From: Acetobacteraceae bacterium
GTDB lineage: Bacteria > Pseudomonadota > Alphaproteobacteria > Acetobacterales > Acetobacteraceae
Assembly: GCA_027326105.1 (NCBI GenBank)
Contig: DAHWFB010000118.1
Span: forward strand, 1 to 56,911
Length of the DNA: 56,911 nt
Reading direction: 5' to 3'
Below are positions 47,099 to 56,792 of this stretch, piece after piece. Below the pieces are notes generated by a model. The model was not told the DNA's origin and did not search any database. It saw nothing but the letters and a program-made list of their open reading frames with translations. Made by a program: the position numbers and the translations under genes. Position 1 is the first letter of the stretch; every line of letters starts with the position of its first letter.

Positions 47099-47880
47099 GC
47101 AAGGATCTGAAGCGCTGGGACCAGGCCAAGGCGGAGGGGCGGCGGCTCGCGCTGCTCACCGCCTACGACTATCCCTTCGCCCGGCTCGCCGCGAGCGCCG
47201 GGCTGGACGGGCTCCTGGTCGGCGATTCGCTCGGCATGGCGGTAGCCGGCGAGCGCGATACCCTCGGCGTCACCCTCGAGGACATCGCCTACCACACCCG
47301 CCTGGTCGCCCGCGGCGCCGGTGATCTCCTGGTGATGGCCGATCTTCCCTTCGGCACCTACGAGGCGGGCCCGGCCCAGGCGATGGCAAGTGCCGCGACC
47401 CTGCTCAAGGCCGGCGCCGACATGGTGAAGTTCGAGGGCGGCGCGCCGATGGTGGAGACGGTGGGCTTTCTCGCCGCCCGCGGGGTGCCGGTCTGCGCCC
47501 ATATCGGGCTCACGCCCCAGCATGTGCGCCTGCTCGGCGGCTTCCGCCGCCAGGGCAGGGGCGAAGCGGCGGCGCGGCGGCTCGCCGAGGACGCGAGCGC
47601 GCTCGCCGCGGCCGGGGCGCGGCTCCTGCTGATCGAGGCGATCCCCGCCCCGCTCGCCGCCGAGATCACCCGCGCCATCCCGATCCCCACCATCGGCATC
47701 GGCGCCGGCGGCGCCACCGACGCGCAGATCCTGGTCCTGCACGACCTCCTCGGCCTCGGCCTCGACCCCGCGCCCTCCTTCGTCAAGCGCCAGCTCGACG
47801 GCGCCGCCCTGGTCCGCGCCGCCATGGAGCGCTACGCCGCCGAGGTGCGGGAGCGGCAGTGGCCGGCCATGGACCCCTAG
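47095..47880 (+). CDS. panB: 3-methyl-2-oxobutanoate hydroxymethyltransferase
   Basis: A 261-residue enzyme of pantothenate synthesis that makes ketopantoate from ketoisovalerate and methylene-tetrahydrofolate. It has [22 protein letters not shown] (metal-binding Asp), KFEGGAPM and [10 protein letters not shown] with the substrate-binding His, and [15 protein letters not shown], where GGATD varies from the common GP.CDGQ. The stop codon overlaps the first base pair of a palindromic repeat. Confidence 0.94.
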   Translation: MSKDLKRWDQAKAEGRRLALLTAYDYPFARLAASAGLDGLLVGDSLGMAVAGERDTLGVTLEDIAYHTRLVARGAGDLLVMADLPFGTYEAGPAQAMASAATLLKAGADMVKFEGGAPMVETVGFLAARGVPVCAHIGLTPQHVRLLGGFRRQGRGEAAARRLAEDASALAAAGARLLLIEAIPAPLAAEITRAIPIPTIGIGAGGATDAQILVLHDLLGLGLDPAPSFVKRQLDGAALVRAAMERYAAEVRERQWPAMDP

Positions 47881-47926
47881 AGCAACATCCCATCCGACGG
47901 AATCGGCCGATGGGATAAAGTTGCTC
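47879..47926. repeat. palindromic repeat element 1
   Basis: AGCAACATCCCATC (from 47881) pairs with GATGGGAT and GTTGCT (47909-47925), with three unpaired A bases in the right arm. It begins inside the panB stop codon. Elements that start AGAGCAAC and are palindromic are known to me as dispersed repeats in alphaproteobacteria. It could form a transcript-end hairpin. Confidence 0.65.
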
Positions 47927-47942
47927 GATCCGGCAACAAGAT

Positions 47943-47982
47943 AGAGCATGATCCGCGCACCCGCTCGCGCGGATCATGCTCT
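47943..47982. repeat. palindromic repeat element 2
   Basis: AGAGCATGATCCGCGC (47943-47958) and its exact complement (47967-47982) make a perfect 16-bp stem with an 8-base loop. The AGAGCATGATC start is the signature of a repeat family common in alphaproteobacterial spacers. It follows element 1 by 16 bases, between panB and the GGDEF-EAL gene. Confidence 0.75.
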
Positions 47983-48080
47983 GGACCCGCATCGCCAGTG
48001 CGCGGCACCGAACCGGGCGCCCGCGCTTCACCGTCGATTCATGGTTTTCGGGAAACATCTCCTCGTTTTCCGGGATACCC

Positions 48081-49763
48081 ATGGACAGGATCACGCCCGA
48101 CCTCGCCACGCTGCTCGACTGCGCGCCGCCGCCGGCGCGACCGCTCGCGGCCCTCATCGACGGTATCCCCCAGCCGGTGCTGCTGATCGACGCCGATCTC
48201 GCCGTGCGCCAGCTCAACGGCGCGGCCCGGCGCCGGCTCGGGCTGGTGGATGCGCCGGCGCGAGGGGCGCCGCTCGGGCGGGTGCTCGAACAGGCGGGCG
48301 AGATCGCCCCGGCCGAGGCCGCGGTGCTGCTCGCCCAGGCGCGCGCGATCGTCGCGGCGGAGGAGGGTGCGGCGCGCGGCGGCGGCGCCATCCGGCTCAC
48401 CGGGCGGCGGCTTTCGCCCCGGCTCTGGATGCTGACGCTGGCCCCGCCGGCCCACCCCGCGTTCTCCCCGGCGGGGCGCTGCGCGCTCACCGGCCTGGCC
48501 GACCGCGCCGCCTTCGCCGCCAGCCTCGCCCGCCTGCTCCAGCGCGCCGAGGAACCGGCGGCCGTGCTGCTGGTCGATCTCGACCGCTTCAAATCCATCA
48601 ACGACACCCTCGGCCACCCGGTGGGAGATGCGCTGCTCGCCGCCGTCGCCGGGCGGTTGCGCGGCTGCATCCGCCCCCGCGATCTCGCCGCGCGGCTCGG
48701 CGGGGACGAGTTCGCGATCCTGCTGCCGGGCTGCGCCGGCGAGGCGGACGCCGCCCTGCTCGCGCGCCGGGTGGTGGAGATCCTGTCGCGCCCCTTCCTG
48801 GTCCGCGGCCATCTCGCCAGCATCGGCGCCAGCGTCGGCCTTGCCCTCGCCCCCGCGGACGCGGCGGAGGCGGACGAGCTGGTGCGCGCCGCCGACCTCG
48901 CGCTCTACCAGGCCAAGGCCGAGGGGCGCGGCATCTGGCGGCGCTTCCGCCCGGCGCTCAACGAGCGTGCCCAGGCGCGGCGCGCGCTGGAGGCGGATCT
49001 GCGCCGGGCCCTGCCGCTGCGGCAGTTCCACCTCCACTATCAGCCGCAGGTGGCGCTGCCGGAGCGCCGCCTGACCGGCTTCGAGGCGCTGCTGCGCTGG
49101 ACCCACCCGGCGCGGGGCTCGGTGCCGCCGGGCGAGTTCATCCCGCTCGCCGAGGAGGTCGGGCTGATCGGGGCGATCGGCGGCTTCGTGCTGCGCGCCG
49201 CCTGCGCCGAGGCGGCGGCCTGGCCGGAGCCGCTCAAGGTCGCGGTCAACGTCTCGCCGCTGCAATTCGAGCGCGGCGCGGAGCTGGTGGCCGCGGTGAC
49301 CGCGGCGCTGGCGGAATCCGGTCTTCCCGGCGTCCGGCTCGAGCTCGAAATCACCGAGAGCGCCCTGCTCCACAACGAGGCGTCCACCCTGGCCACGCTG
49401 CACGCGCTGCGCGGGCTCGGCGTGCGGATCGTGATGGACGATTTCGGCACCGGCTACTCCTCGCTCAGCCAGCTGCGCTCCTTTCCCTTCGACAAGGTCA
49501 AGATCGACCGCTCCTTCGTCAGCGGGCTCGCCGAGGGCGGGCAGGCGTCGGCGATCGTGCGTGCGATAACCGCGCTCGGCGCCAGCCTCGGCATCGCCAC
49601 CATCGCCGAGGGGGTGGAGACGGAGGCCCAGGCGGCGGCGCTGGTCCAGGAAGGCTGCGGCAGCGCCCAGGGCTACCTGATCAGCCGCCCGGTCGCCCCC
49701 GAGAACATCCCCGCCCTCATCGCCCGCGCCGGTTCCGGCGCGGCAACGGAATTCGTGCCATGA
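48081..49763 (+). CDS. GGDEF-EAL cyclic-di-GMP enzyme
   Basis: A 560-residue cytoplasmic protein. Residues about 20-135 look like a PAS sensor, about 140-290 are a GGDEF domain with an intact RLGGDEF (GGDEF at 207-211), and about 300-550 an EAL domain (EAL at 335-337, then DDFGTGYSS). Motifs for both synthesis and breakdown of cyclic di-GMP are present, so which activity dominates is open. There is no membrane segment. Its stop overlaps the BLUF gene, so the pair is probably one light-responsive module. ATG 48081 is preferred; an earlier in-frame ATG (47976) lies in the palindrome. Confidence 0.9.
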   Translation: MDRITPDLATLLDCAPPPARPLAALIDGIPQPVLLIDADLAVRQLNGAARRRLGLVDAPARGAPLGRVLEQAGEIAPAEAAVLLAQARAIVAAEEGAARGGGAIRLTGRRLSPRLWMLTLAPPAHPAFSPAGRCALTGLADRAAFAASLARLLQRAEEPAAVLLVDLDRFKSINDTLGHPVGDALLAAVAGRLRGCIRPRDLAARLGGDEFAILLPGCAGEADAALLARRVVEILSRPFLVRGHLASIGASVGLALAPADAAEADELVRAADLALYQAKAEGRGIWRRFRPALNERAQARRALEADLRRALPLRQFHLHYQPQVALPERRLTGFEALLRWTHPARGSVPPGEFIPLAEEVGLIGAIGGFVLRAACAEAAAWPEPLKVAVNVSPLQFERGAELVAAVTAALAESGLPGVRLELEITESALLHNEASTLATLHALRGLGVRIVMDDFGTGYSSLSQLRSFPFDKVKIDRSFVSGLAEGGQASAIVRAITALGASLGIATIAEGVETEAQAAALVQEGCGSAQGYLISRPVAPENIPALIARAGSGAATEFVP

Positions 49764-50188
49764 AGCAGCTCCACCGCGTCCTCTACTGCTCGCGCTCGCG
49801 CCTGCCCGGCGGAGCGGCCGAGGTCGGGCGCGGCCTGCGCCAGATCCTCGAACGCTCGCGCCAGAACAATGCCGCGACCGGGCTGACCGGTTCGCTGCTG
49901 TTCACCGAGAGCCTGTTCGCCCAGGTGCTGGAAGGTCCGCTCGAGGCGCTGTGCGCGACCTTCGAGCGCATCCAGTGCGACGAGCGCCACCACGACGTCA
50001 CGGTGCTGGAATTCCTCCCCGTGCGGGCGCGGGAATTCCCCCACTGGTCGATGGCCTATGCCGCGCCGGGGCCGCAGGCCCTGCCGGTGCTGAAGGCGGC
50101 CCTGCACGGCGCCGCCGGCCCCGAGGCGGGCCGCATCCTCGCCGCCCTGCACGAGGTGGTGCGCGGTGCGGACGTGGGGGCGAAGTAG
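49760..50188 (+). CDS. BLUF blue-light photoreceptor protein
   Basis: A 142-residue flavin photoreceptor. The BLUF key residues are all present: Tyr9 (VLYCSR), Asn37 (SRQNNAATGLTG), Gln55 (FAQVLEG), Trp96 and Met98 (FPHWSM). From Asn to Gln to Trp to Met the spacing equals that of cyanobacterial Slr1694; the loop between Tyr and Asn is four residues longer. There is no output domain, so it should act on a partner, most likely the GGDEF-EAL enzyme whose gene it overlaps by 4 bases. Confidence 0.9.
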   Translation: MKQLHRVLYCSRSRLPGGAAEVGRGLRQILERSRQNNAATGLTGSLLFTESLFAQVLEGPLEALCATFERIQCDERHHDVTVLEFLPVRAREFPHWSMAYAAPGPQALPVLKAALHGAAGPEAGRILAALHEVVRGADVGAK

Positions 50189-50207
50189 CGGTGGGGGCGA
50201 AGTAGCG
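50174..50207. repeat. 17-bp tandem duplication at the end of the BLUF gene
   Basis: The unit GTGGGGGCGAAGTAGCG occurs twice in a row (50174-50190 and 50191-50207). The first copy contains the BLUF stop codon, so the second is outside the gene. This looks like a recent slippage event. Confidence 0.7.
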
Positions 50208-50215
50208 CCTACTTC
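50199..50215. terminator. inverted repeat between convergent genes
   Basis: GAAGTAG (50199-50205) and CTACTTC (50209-50215) pair around CGC. It lies between the end of the BLUF gene and the end of the acetyltransferase gene, whose stop codon is in the right arm. A short stem without a T-run; a two-way end signal is only possible. Confidence 0.3.
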
Positions 50216-50763
50216 TGCTGCGCGGCGGAGGCGAGCAGGCGGTCGATCGGGTTCCACACCAGCGCGGTCTGCATCACCGGGGCGCCGCCGACGCGGATTT
50301 CGGACTCCGCCGCCGTCCGCCCGCCGATATGTTCGTAGAACCAGCGGCTGGGGTTCTCGCGCAGCACCCAGACCATCGCCGAACGGCAGCCGCTGGCGGC
50401 CAGTGCTGCGGCCGAGGCGGCGATCAGCCGCCGGCCGATCCCCTGCTCGCGCCAATCGTCGAGCAGATAGAGGGTCTCGATCTCGCCCTCGGCGATCGCC
50501 CGCATCCGCGCCCGCCCCGAGGAGGCGAAGCCGACCACCCGCGCCCCGGCCGCCCCCGGCAGATCCGGCCCCGAGGCGCAGGCGACGTGGACGAAGCCGC
50601 GGTCCTGGATCACCCGCTCGTAATAGGCGGCCTGGCGCCCGACCGAGAGCGAGGCGAGGAAATCATCGGGCAGGATGCCGGCATAGGCGCTGCGCCAGGA
50701 GGCGACGTGCACCGCCCCGATCGCCGGCGCGTCGGCGAGCCGGGCGCGGCGGATGACGATCAC
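50209..50763 (-). CDS. GNAT-family N-acetyltransferase
   Basis: A 184-residue acetyltransferase that would move an acetyl group from acetyl-CoA to an amine. The start IRRARLADAPAIGAVHVASWRSAYAGILP is typical, with the CoA-binding segment DDWREQGIGRRLI in the middle. The substrate is unknown. The start is GTG at 50763, which overlaps the methyltransferase stop as GTGA; no ATG fits. Confidence 0.85.
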   Translation of the reverse strand: MIVIRRARLADAPAIGAVHVASWRSAYAGILPDDFLASLSVGRQAAYYERVIQDRGFVHVACASGPDLPGAAGARVVGFASSGRARMRAIAEGEIETLYLLDDWREQGIGRRLIAASAAALAASGCRSAMVWVLRENPSRWFYEHIGGRTAAESEIRVGGAPVMQTALVWNPIDRLLASAAQQK

Positions 50764-52055
50764 GCAACCCGCTCCAGTACGGCGGCGAAGAACCCGTCCG
50801 TCCCGTGGCGGCGGGGGCTCAGCGAGAGGAACGCGCCGGCCGCCGGGCAGGCCGCCGGACCGGGCCAGACCGCGGCCGGCGGCAGGGTGCGGAAATCGCC
50901 GTGGCGGGCGAGAAATGCGGACACCTGTTCCTCGTTCTCGGCGGGCAGGAGCGAGCAGGTAGCGTAGACCAAACGCCCGCCCTTGCGAACCAGTTTTGCG
51001 GCGTCGGCCAGGATCGCCGCCTGGCGTGGCAGAATTTCGGCGAGATCGGCGGGCGCGAGCCGGTGCCGCGCCTCCGGGTTGCGCCGCCAGGTGCCGGTTC
51101 CCGTGCAGGGCGCGTCGACCAGCACGCGGTCGAACCCGCCGGCGCGGCGCTTGAGGAATTTGTCGCCCGGCCCGAGCAGATGGGCCTCGGCGTTGTGCAC
51201 CCCGGCGCGGCGCAGCCGGCGGGCGGCGCCGTCGAGGCGCGATTTCGCCACATCCAGCGCGGCGATATGGCCGCGGTTCTCCATCATCATCGCCAGCGCC
51301 AGCGTCTTGCCCCCCGCGCCGGCGCAGAAATCGGCGACCCGCAGCCCCGGCGCGGCGCCGGCCAGCAGCGCCACGATCTGGCTGCCCTCGGCCTGGATCT
51401 CGACCAGCCCGGCGCGGAACGCCGCCCCCGCGGTGACCGCCGGCCGCCCGCCGATGCGCAGTCCCCACGGGCTGATCGGCGTCGCCTCGGCCGCGATCCC
51501 CTCGGCGGCGAGCGCGTCCCGCGCCGCCGCGCGGCAGCCCTTGAGCAGATTGACCCGCAGATCGAGCGGCGCGGGCGCGAGCAGCGCCGCCATCTCGGCT
51601 TCCAGCGCCGCGCCGAAGCGGGCGGCGAGTTGCGGCTCCAGCCAGTCGGGGAACTCCAGCCGCACCGGCGCCGCCATCGCGGGGTGATCGAGCGTGTGGC
51701 GCTCCAGCCGCCCGAGCACCGCCTGCTCCTCGGCCGACAGCGCCGCCGGGGCGAACTTCCCCCCACCCGCGAACAGGGCGAGCGCGGCCAGCGTCCGTCC
51801 CGCCAGCAGTTCGTGGCCGAACACCAGCAGCCGCGGCGTCGGCGCCGCCCCGGCGCGCGCGAGCCACCAGGACAGCCGGCGGCGGGCGCGCAGGAGCGTC
51901 CACACCCGGTCGGAAATCTCCCGCCGGTCCGCGCTCCCGATGTAGCGGCGGGCGCGGAACCAGGCGCTCGCCGCGGCGTCCGCCGGCTGGCGCGGCGCCG
52001 CCTCGATGGCGGCGAGCAGATCGATCGCGCCGGCCAGGCGCGCGGGCGGGGTCAC
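50760..52055 (-). CDS. rsmB: RsmB-type RNA cytosine-C5 methyltransferase
   Basis: A 431-residue enzyme that methylates cytosine in RNA, probably 16S rRNA. An NusB-like helical N-terminal part leads to the SAM motif DFCAGAGGKT (242-251) and the two catalytic cysteines, Cys317 (DAPCTGTG) and Cys367 (YATCSLLP). The start is GTG 52055. It follows guaB by 6 bases on the same strand. A non-RsmB member of the NOL1/NOP2/sun group is possible. Confidence 0.88.
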   Translation of the reverse strand: MTPPARLAGAIDLLAAIEAAPRQPADAAASAWFRARRYIGSADRREISDRVWTLLRARRRLSWWLARAGAAPTPRLLVFGHELLAGRTLAALALFAGGGKFAPAALSAEEQAVLGRLERHTLDHPAMAAPVRLEFPDWLEPQLAARFGAALEAEMAALLAPAPLDLRVNLLKGCRAAARDALAAEGIAAEATPISPWGLRIGGRPAVTAGAAFRAGLVEIQAEGSQIVALLAGAAPGLRVADFCAGAGGKTLALAMMMENRGHIAALDVAKSRLDGAARRLRRAGVHNAEAHLLGPGDKFLKRRAGGFDRVLVDAPCTGTGTWRRNPEARHRLAPADLAEILPRQAAILADAAKLVRKGGRLVYATCSLLPAENEEQVSAFLARHGDFRTLPPAAVWPGPAACPAAGAFLSLSPRRHGTDGFFAAVLERVA

Positions 52056-52061
52056 CGGCGC

Positions 52062-53669
<1,608 letters not shown>

Positions 53670-55568
53670 TCACAGGAAGCCGGTGGACAGCCAGGGAACG
53701 AGGACGATCAGCAGCAGCGCCGCGAACAGCGCCAGCAGATGCGGCCAGACCGAGCGCACCGCGACATCGGGCGAGACCCGTCCGATCGCGCAGGCGAGAT
53801 AGAACCCGACCCCGAACGGCGGCGTGAACAGCCCGAAGCCCATCGCGAAGACCGCGATCATCGCGTAGTGGACCGGGTTGACCCCCAAGTGCTCCGCCAC
53901 CGGAAACAAAAGCGGCCCGAACAGCACGATCGCCGGGACGCCCTCGAGAAAACTGCCGAGCACGATGAAGGCGAGCGCGGAGACCAGCAGGAAGCCCACC
54001 GTCCCGCCCGGGACCGCGGCGAGCAGGTGGGCGAGCTGCACGGAGAAGCCCGACTGGGTGAGCGCCCAGGCCATCGCCGTCGCGGCGCCGATGACCAGCA
54101 GGATCGCCCCGGTGAGCGCCGCGGACTCGACCAGGATCGGATAGAGCCGGCGCCAGTCGAACCGCCGGTAGAGCAGCAGGCCGACCACGATCGCATAGAG
54201 AATGCCGATCGCCGAGACCTCGGTCGCGGTCGCGACCCCTTCCACCACCGCGGTGCGGATCACGATCGGCAGGCCGAGACCGGGGATCGCGATCAGGAAC
54301 AGCCTGCCCCGCTGCGCCCAGCTGAAGCGCTGCGCCTGCGACACGTCCTCGCCGCGCGACTGCACGAACACCACCACCGCCACCGCGAGCATGCCGACGA
54401 AGGCCGGCAGCAGGCCGCCGGTGAAGAGCGCCGCGATCGAGACGCCGGTGACCGAGCCGACGGTGATCAGCACGATGCTCGGCGGAATGGTCTCCGACAT
54501 CACCGCGGAGGCGGAAAGGAGGGAAATCAGGTTTCCCGGCCGGTCGCCGCGCTTGATCATCTCGGGGAACAGCGCCGGCGCGACCGCCGCCATGTCCGCG
54601 GCCTTCGCCCCCGAAATGCCGGAGACCAGATACATGGCGCCGAGCAGGACATATTGCAGCCCGCCCCGCCGATGGCCGATCAGCGAGACCAGGAAATCGA
54701 TCATCGCGCGCGCGAGGCCGGTCATCTCGATCAGCGCGCCGAGCAGCACGAACAGCGGCACCGCGAGCAGGATGAGGTTCGACATCCCCGCGTCCATGCG
54801 GTCGGGCACGATCGAGGGCGGCAGCGTGGTGGCGAAGGCGATGTAGGCGACGGTGCCGAGCAGGAACGCGAACGCGATCGGCATGCCGATGACGATGGCG
54901 GCGACGACGAAGACACCGAAGAACAGCAGCAGGCTCGCGTTGCCCATGTCCTGCAACACGGGCGCGAGCCCCTCCAGCACCGCGATCGCGGCGGCGGCGA
55001 GCACCAGCAGCACGCCGATCTGCCGCCAGGTGGCGATGCGCAGCAGGTTCTGCAACGCGATGAGCAGCATCAGCACGACGCCGGCGAGCATCGCCGCCCC
55101 CCGGTAGCCTTCGCTGATCTGGAGCACCGGGGTGGTGCCGTCGCTCAGGGTCCGGAGATGTTCGTAGGCCGGCGCGAGCAGCGCCAGCAGCAGGCCGGCG
55201 ACCAGCAGCATGGCGGTGGATTCGAGCCAGATCCGGCGGCGCGCCGGCAGGTTGCGCAGGAAGGTGGTCAGCCGCATGTGCTCGCCGCGGCGCAGCGCGA
55301 TCGCGGCGCCGAGCACCGAGAGCCAGAGGAACAGCAGCGAGGCGAGTTCGTCCGACCAGGCGAGCGGATGGTCGAACAGATAGCGCGCGATCGTGCTGCA
55401 ACCGAGCAGCGCGGCCTCGGCGACCAGCAAAGCAGCAGCAGCAGCCTCGATCGTCCCGGTCACCAGCCGGTCCACCATCCGCACCAGGCGGGCCCTGCCG
55501 CCGGTCGGCTCGGCCTCGGGTGTCTCGACGACCATCTCGCCGGCCACCTCCGCGGGTTCGTCGCGCAT
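53670..55568 (-). CDS. TRAP transporter fused DctQM (second system)
   Basis: A 632-residue fusion of the four-helix DctQ part (about 30-185, with WSDELASLLFLWLSVLGA) and the DctM channel (about 210-630, VSGISGAKAADMAAVAP, IPPSIVLITVGSVTGVS). It resembles the QM fusion at 24764 but differs throughout, so the two are old paralogues. ATG 55568, preceded by GAGGCAGG, is preferred to the TTG at 55610. The binding-protein gene is upstream by 49 bases. Confidence 0.92.
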   Translation of the reverse strand: MRDEPAEVAGEMVVETPEAEPTGGRARLVRMVDRLVTGTIEAAAAALLVAEAALLGCSTIARYLFDHPLAWSDELASLLFLWLSVLGAAIALRRGEHMRLTTFLRNLPARRRIWLESTAMLLVAGLLLALLAPAYEHLRTLSDGTTPVLQISEGYRGAAMLAGVVLMLLIALQNLLRIATWRQIGVLLVLAAAAIAVLEGLAPVLQDMGNASLLLFFGVFVVAAIVIGMPIAFAFLLGTVAYIAFATTLPPSIVPDRMDAGMSNLILLAVPLFVLLGALIEMTGLARAMIDFLVSLIGHRRGGLQYVLLGAMYLVSGISGAKAADMAAVAPALFPEMIKRGDRPGNLISLLSASAVMSETIPPSIVLITVGSVTGVSIAALFTGGLLPAFVGMLAVAVVVFVQSRGEDVSQAQRFSWAQRGRLFLIAIPGLGLPIVIRTAVVEGVATATEVSAIGILYAIVVGLLLYRRFDWRRLYPILVESAALTGAILLVIGAATAMAWALTQSGFSVQLAHLLAAVPGGTVGFLLVSALAFIVLGSFLEGVPAIVLFGPLLFPVAEHLGVNPVHYAMIAVFAMGFGLFTPPFGVGFYLACAIGRVSPDVAVRSVWPHLLALFAALLLIVLVPWLSTGFL

Positions 55569-55617
55569 CGCCTGCCTCTCGCTGGTTCGGCCGCGGCCGG
55601 GGAACGCCAACCGCCGC

Positions 55618-56676
55618 CTACAGCGGCCCGGTGTATTTCTCCAGCAGCGTCCACGCCTCGGTGCCGAACTTCTTCTGCCAGTGGCGATAGAATCCGGCCG
55701 CCCGCAGCCCGTCGCGGAAGGGCGGCTTGGCCGGCGTATTGAAGCGCAGCCCGGCCTTGGTCAGGGTCCCGACCAGCCCGTCGTTCAGCGCCACGATGTC
55801 GGCGCGCTCTTGCAGCGCGGCGGCGTCGAGATGCCTGGTGATGACCGCGCGCGCGTCGGCGGGGAGCGACTTCCAGCGCCGCTGGTTGGCGAAGATGTAG
55901 TGGCCGTCCCAGATGTGCCCGGTCATGGCGACGTATTTCTGCACCTCGTAGAGCTTCGCGCTCTCGATCAGCGCCAGCGGATTCTCCTCGCCGTCGACCA
56001 GGTGGGTCTGCAATGCGGCATAGAGTTCGCCGAAATCGACCGGCGTCGGCGCCGCCCCGAGGTCGCTGAACATCGTCACCCACAGCGGGTTTCCCGGCAC
56101 GCGGATCTTGAATCCCCTGAGATCGGCGGGACCGTGGATCGGGCGCGCGCTGGAGGTGATGTTGCGATAGCCGTTGTCGAGCATCTTCGGCAGGACGTGC
56201 AGCCCGACCTTGCCGAACAGCCCGCGCACGTGATCGCCGAGCCCGCCGTCCATCGCCGCCCACACGTGCTTGTAGTCCTCGAAGGCGAAGGCCACGGCAT
56301 TGATGCTGCCCGCCGGAACCACGGTCTGGTTGACGCCGGAGGTGGACATGAAATCGAGCGCGCCCGAGCGGGTCTGGGTGAACATGTCGGGCTCGCTGCC
56401 CAGTTGGCTGTTGGGGTAGATCTGTAGCGCCACCAGCCCGCCGGTCTCCTTGGCGATCGCCACCGCGGCCTGCTGGATGCGGGTGACACCGGGGTGATTG
56501 GCCGGAAAGGCGGTGCCGTAGCGGAGCCGGAATTTGGCCGCCCGCGCCAGCGCCGGAGCGGTGGCGCCGGCCAGCGCCAGCCCGCCGGCGCCGCCGAGAG
56601 CGGCGACGAACCCGCGCCGCGTGATCGCCGCGATGCGGCCTTCCGGCTGGCTCCCGACCGGAAATTCCCTGTCCAT
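55618..56676 (-). CDS. TRAP transporter substrate-binding protein (second system)
   Basis: A 352-residue DctP-family receptor with a Tat signal (TRRGFVAALGG) and the family marks YPNSQLGSEPDMF, GFKIRVPGNP (carboxylate-binding Arg) and VDGEENPLALIE. AGGAAG lies 6 bases before ATG 56676. No catabolic gene is next to it in the window, so the cargo cannot be inferred. Confidence 0.93.
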   Translation of the reverse strand: MDREFPVGSQPEGRIAAITRRGFVAALGGAGGLALAGATAPALARAAKFRLRYGTAFPANHPGVTRIQQAAVAIAKETGGLVALQIYPNSQLGSEPDMFTQTRSGALDFMSTSGVNQTVVPAGSINAVAFAFEDYKHVWAAMDGGLGDHVRGLFGKVGLHVLPKMLDNGYRNITSSARPIHGPADLRGFKIRVPGNPLWVTMFSDLGAAPTPVDFGELYAALQTHLVDGEENPLALIESAKLYEVQKYVAMTGHIWDGHYIFANQRRWKSLPADARAVITRHLDAAALQERADIVALNDGLVGTLTKAGLRFNTPAKPPFRDGLRAAGFYRHWQKKFGTEAWTLLEKYTGPL

Positions 56677-56704
56677 GTGCTTCCTGCCCCTGTGCTGGTG
56701 TATT

Positions 56705-56724
56705 CTAGTCTACTAGCATACTAG
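56705..56724. promoter_or_regulatory. three CTAG motifs at 8-base spacing upstream of the TRAP operon
   Basis: CTAG occurs at 56705, 56713 and 56721, separated by four bases each, within an AT-rich island 29-48 bases before the TRAP receptor start. CTAG is rare in GC-rich bacterial DNA, and even spacing suggests a regulator-binding array that overlaps the promoter. Confidence 0.5.
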
Positions 56725-56744
56725 TCAACTTCGCACCCCCGCGC

Positions 56745-56792
56745 AAGCCCCCTGGCAGGCAACCCCCCTGGCAGGCAAGCCCCCTGGCGCGC
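56745..56792. repeat. 16-bp tandem repeat, three copies
   Basis: Units AAGCCCCCTGGCAGGC (56745), AACCCCCCTGGCAGGC (56761) and AAGCCCCCTGGCGCGC (56777) follow one another without spacers. The third differs at its end. It lies in the spacer upstream of the TRAP operon; I see no gene from here to the window end. Confidence 0.75.

Noticed and set aside
56745-56792. CRISPR-like repeat
   Set aside because: The 16-bp units are adjacent with no spacers, so it is a simple tandem repeat.
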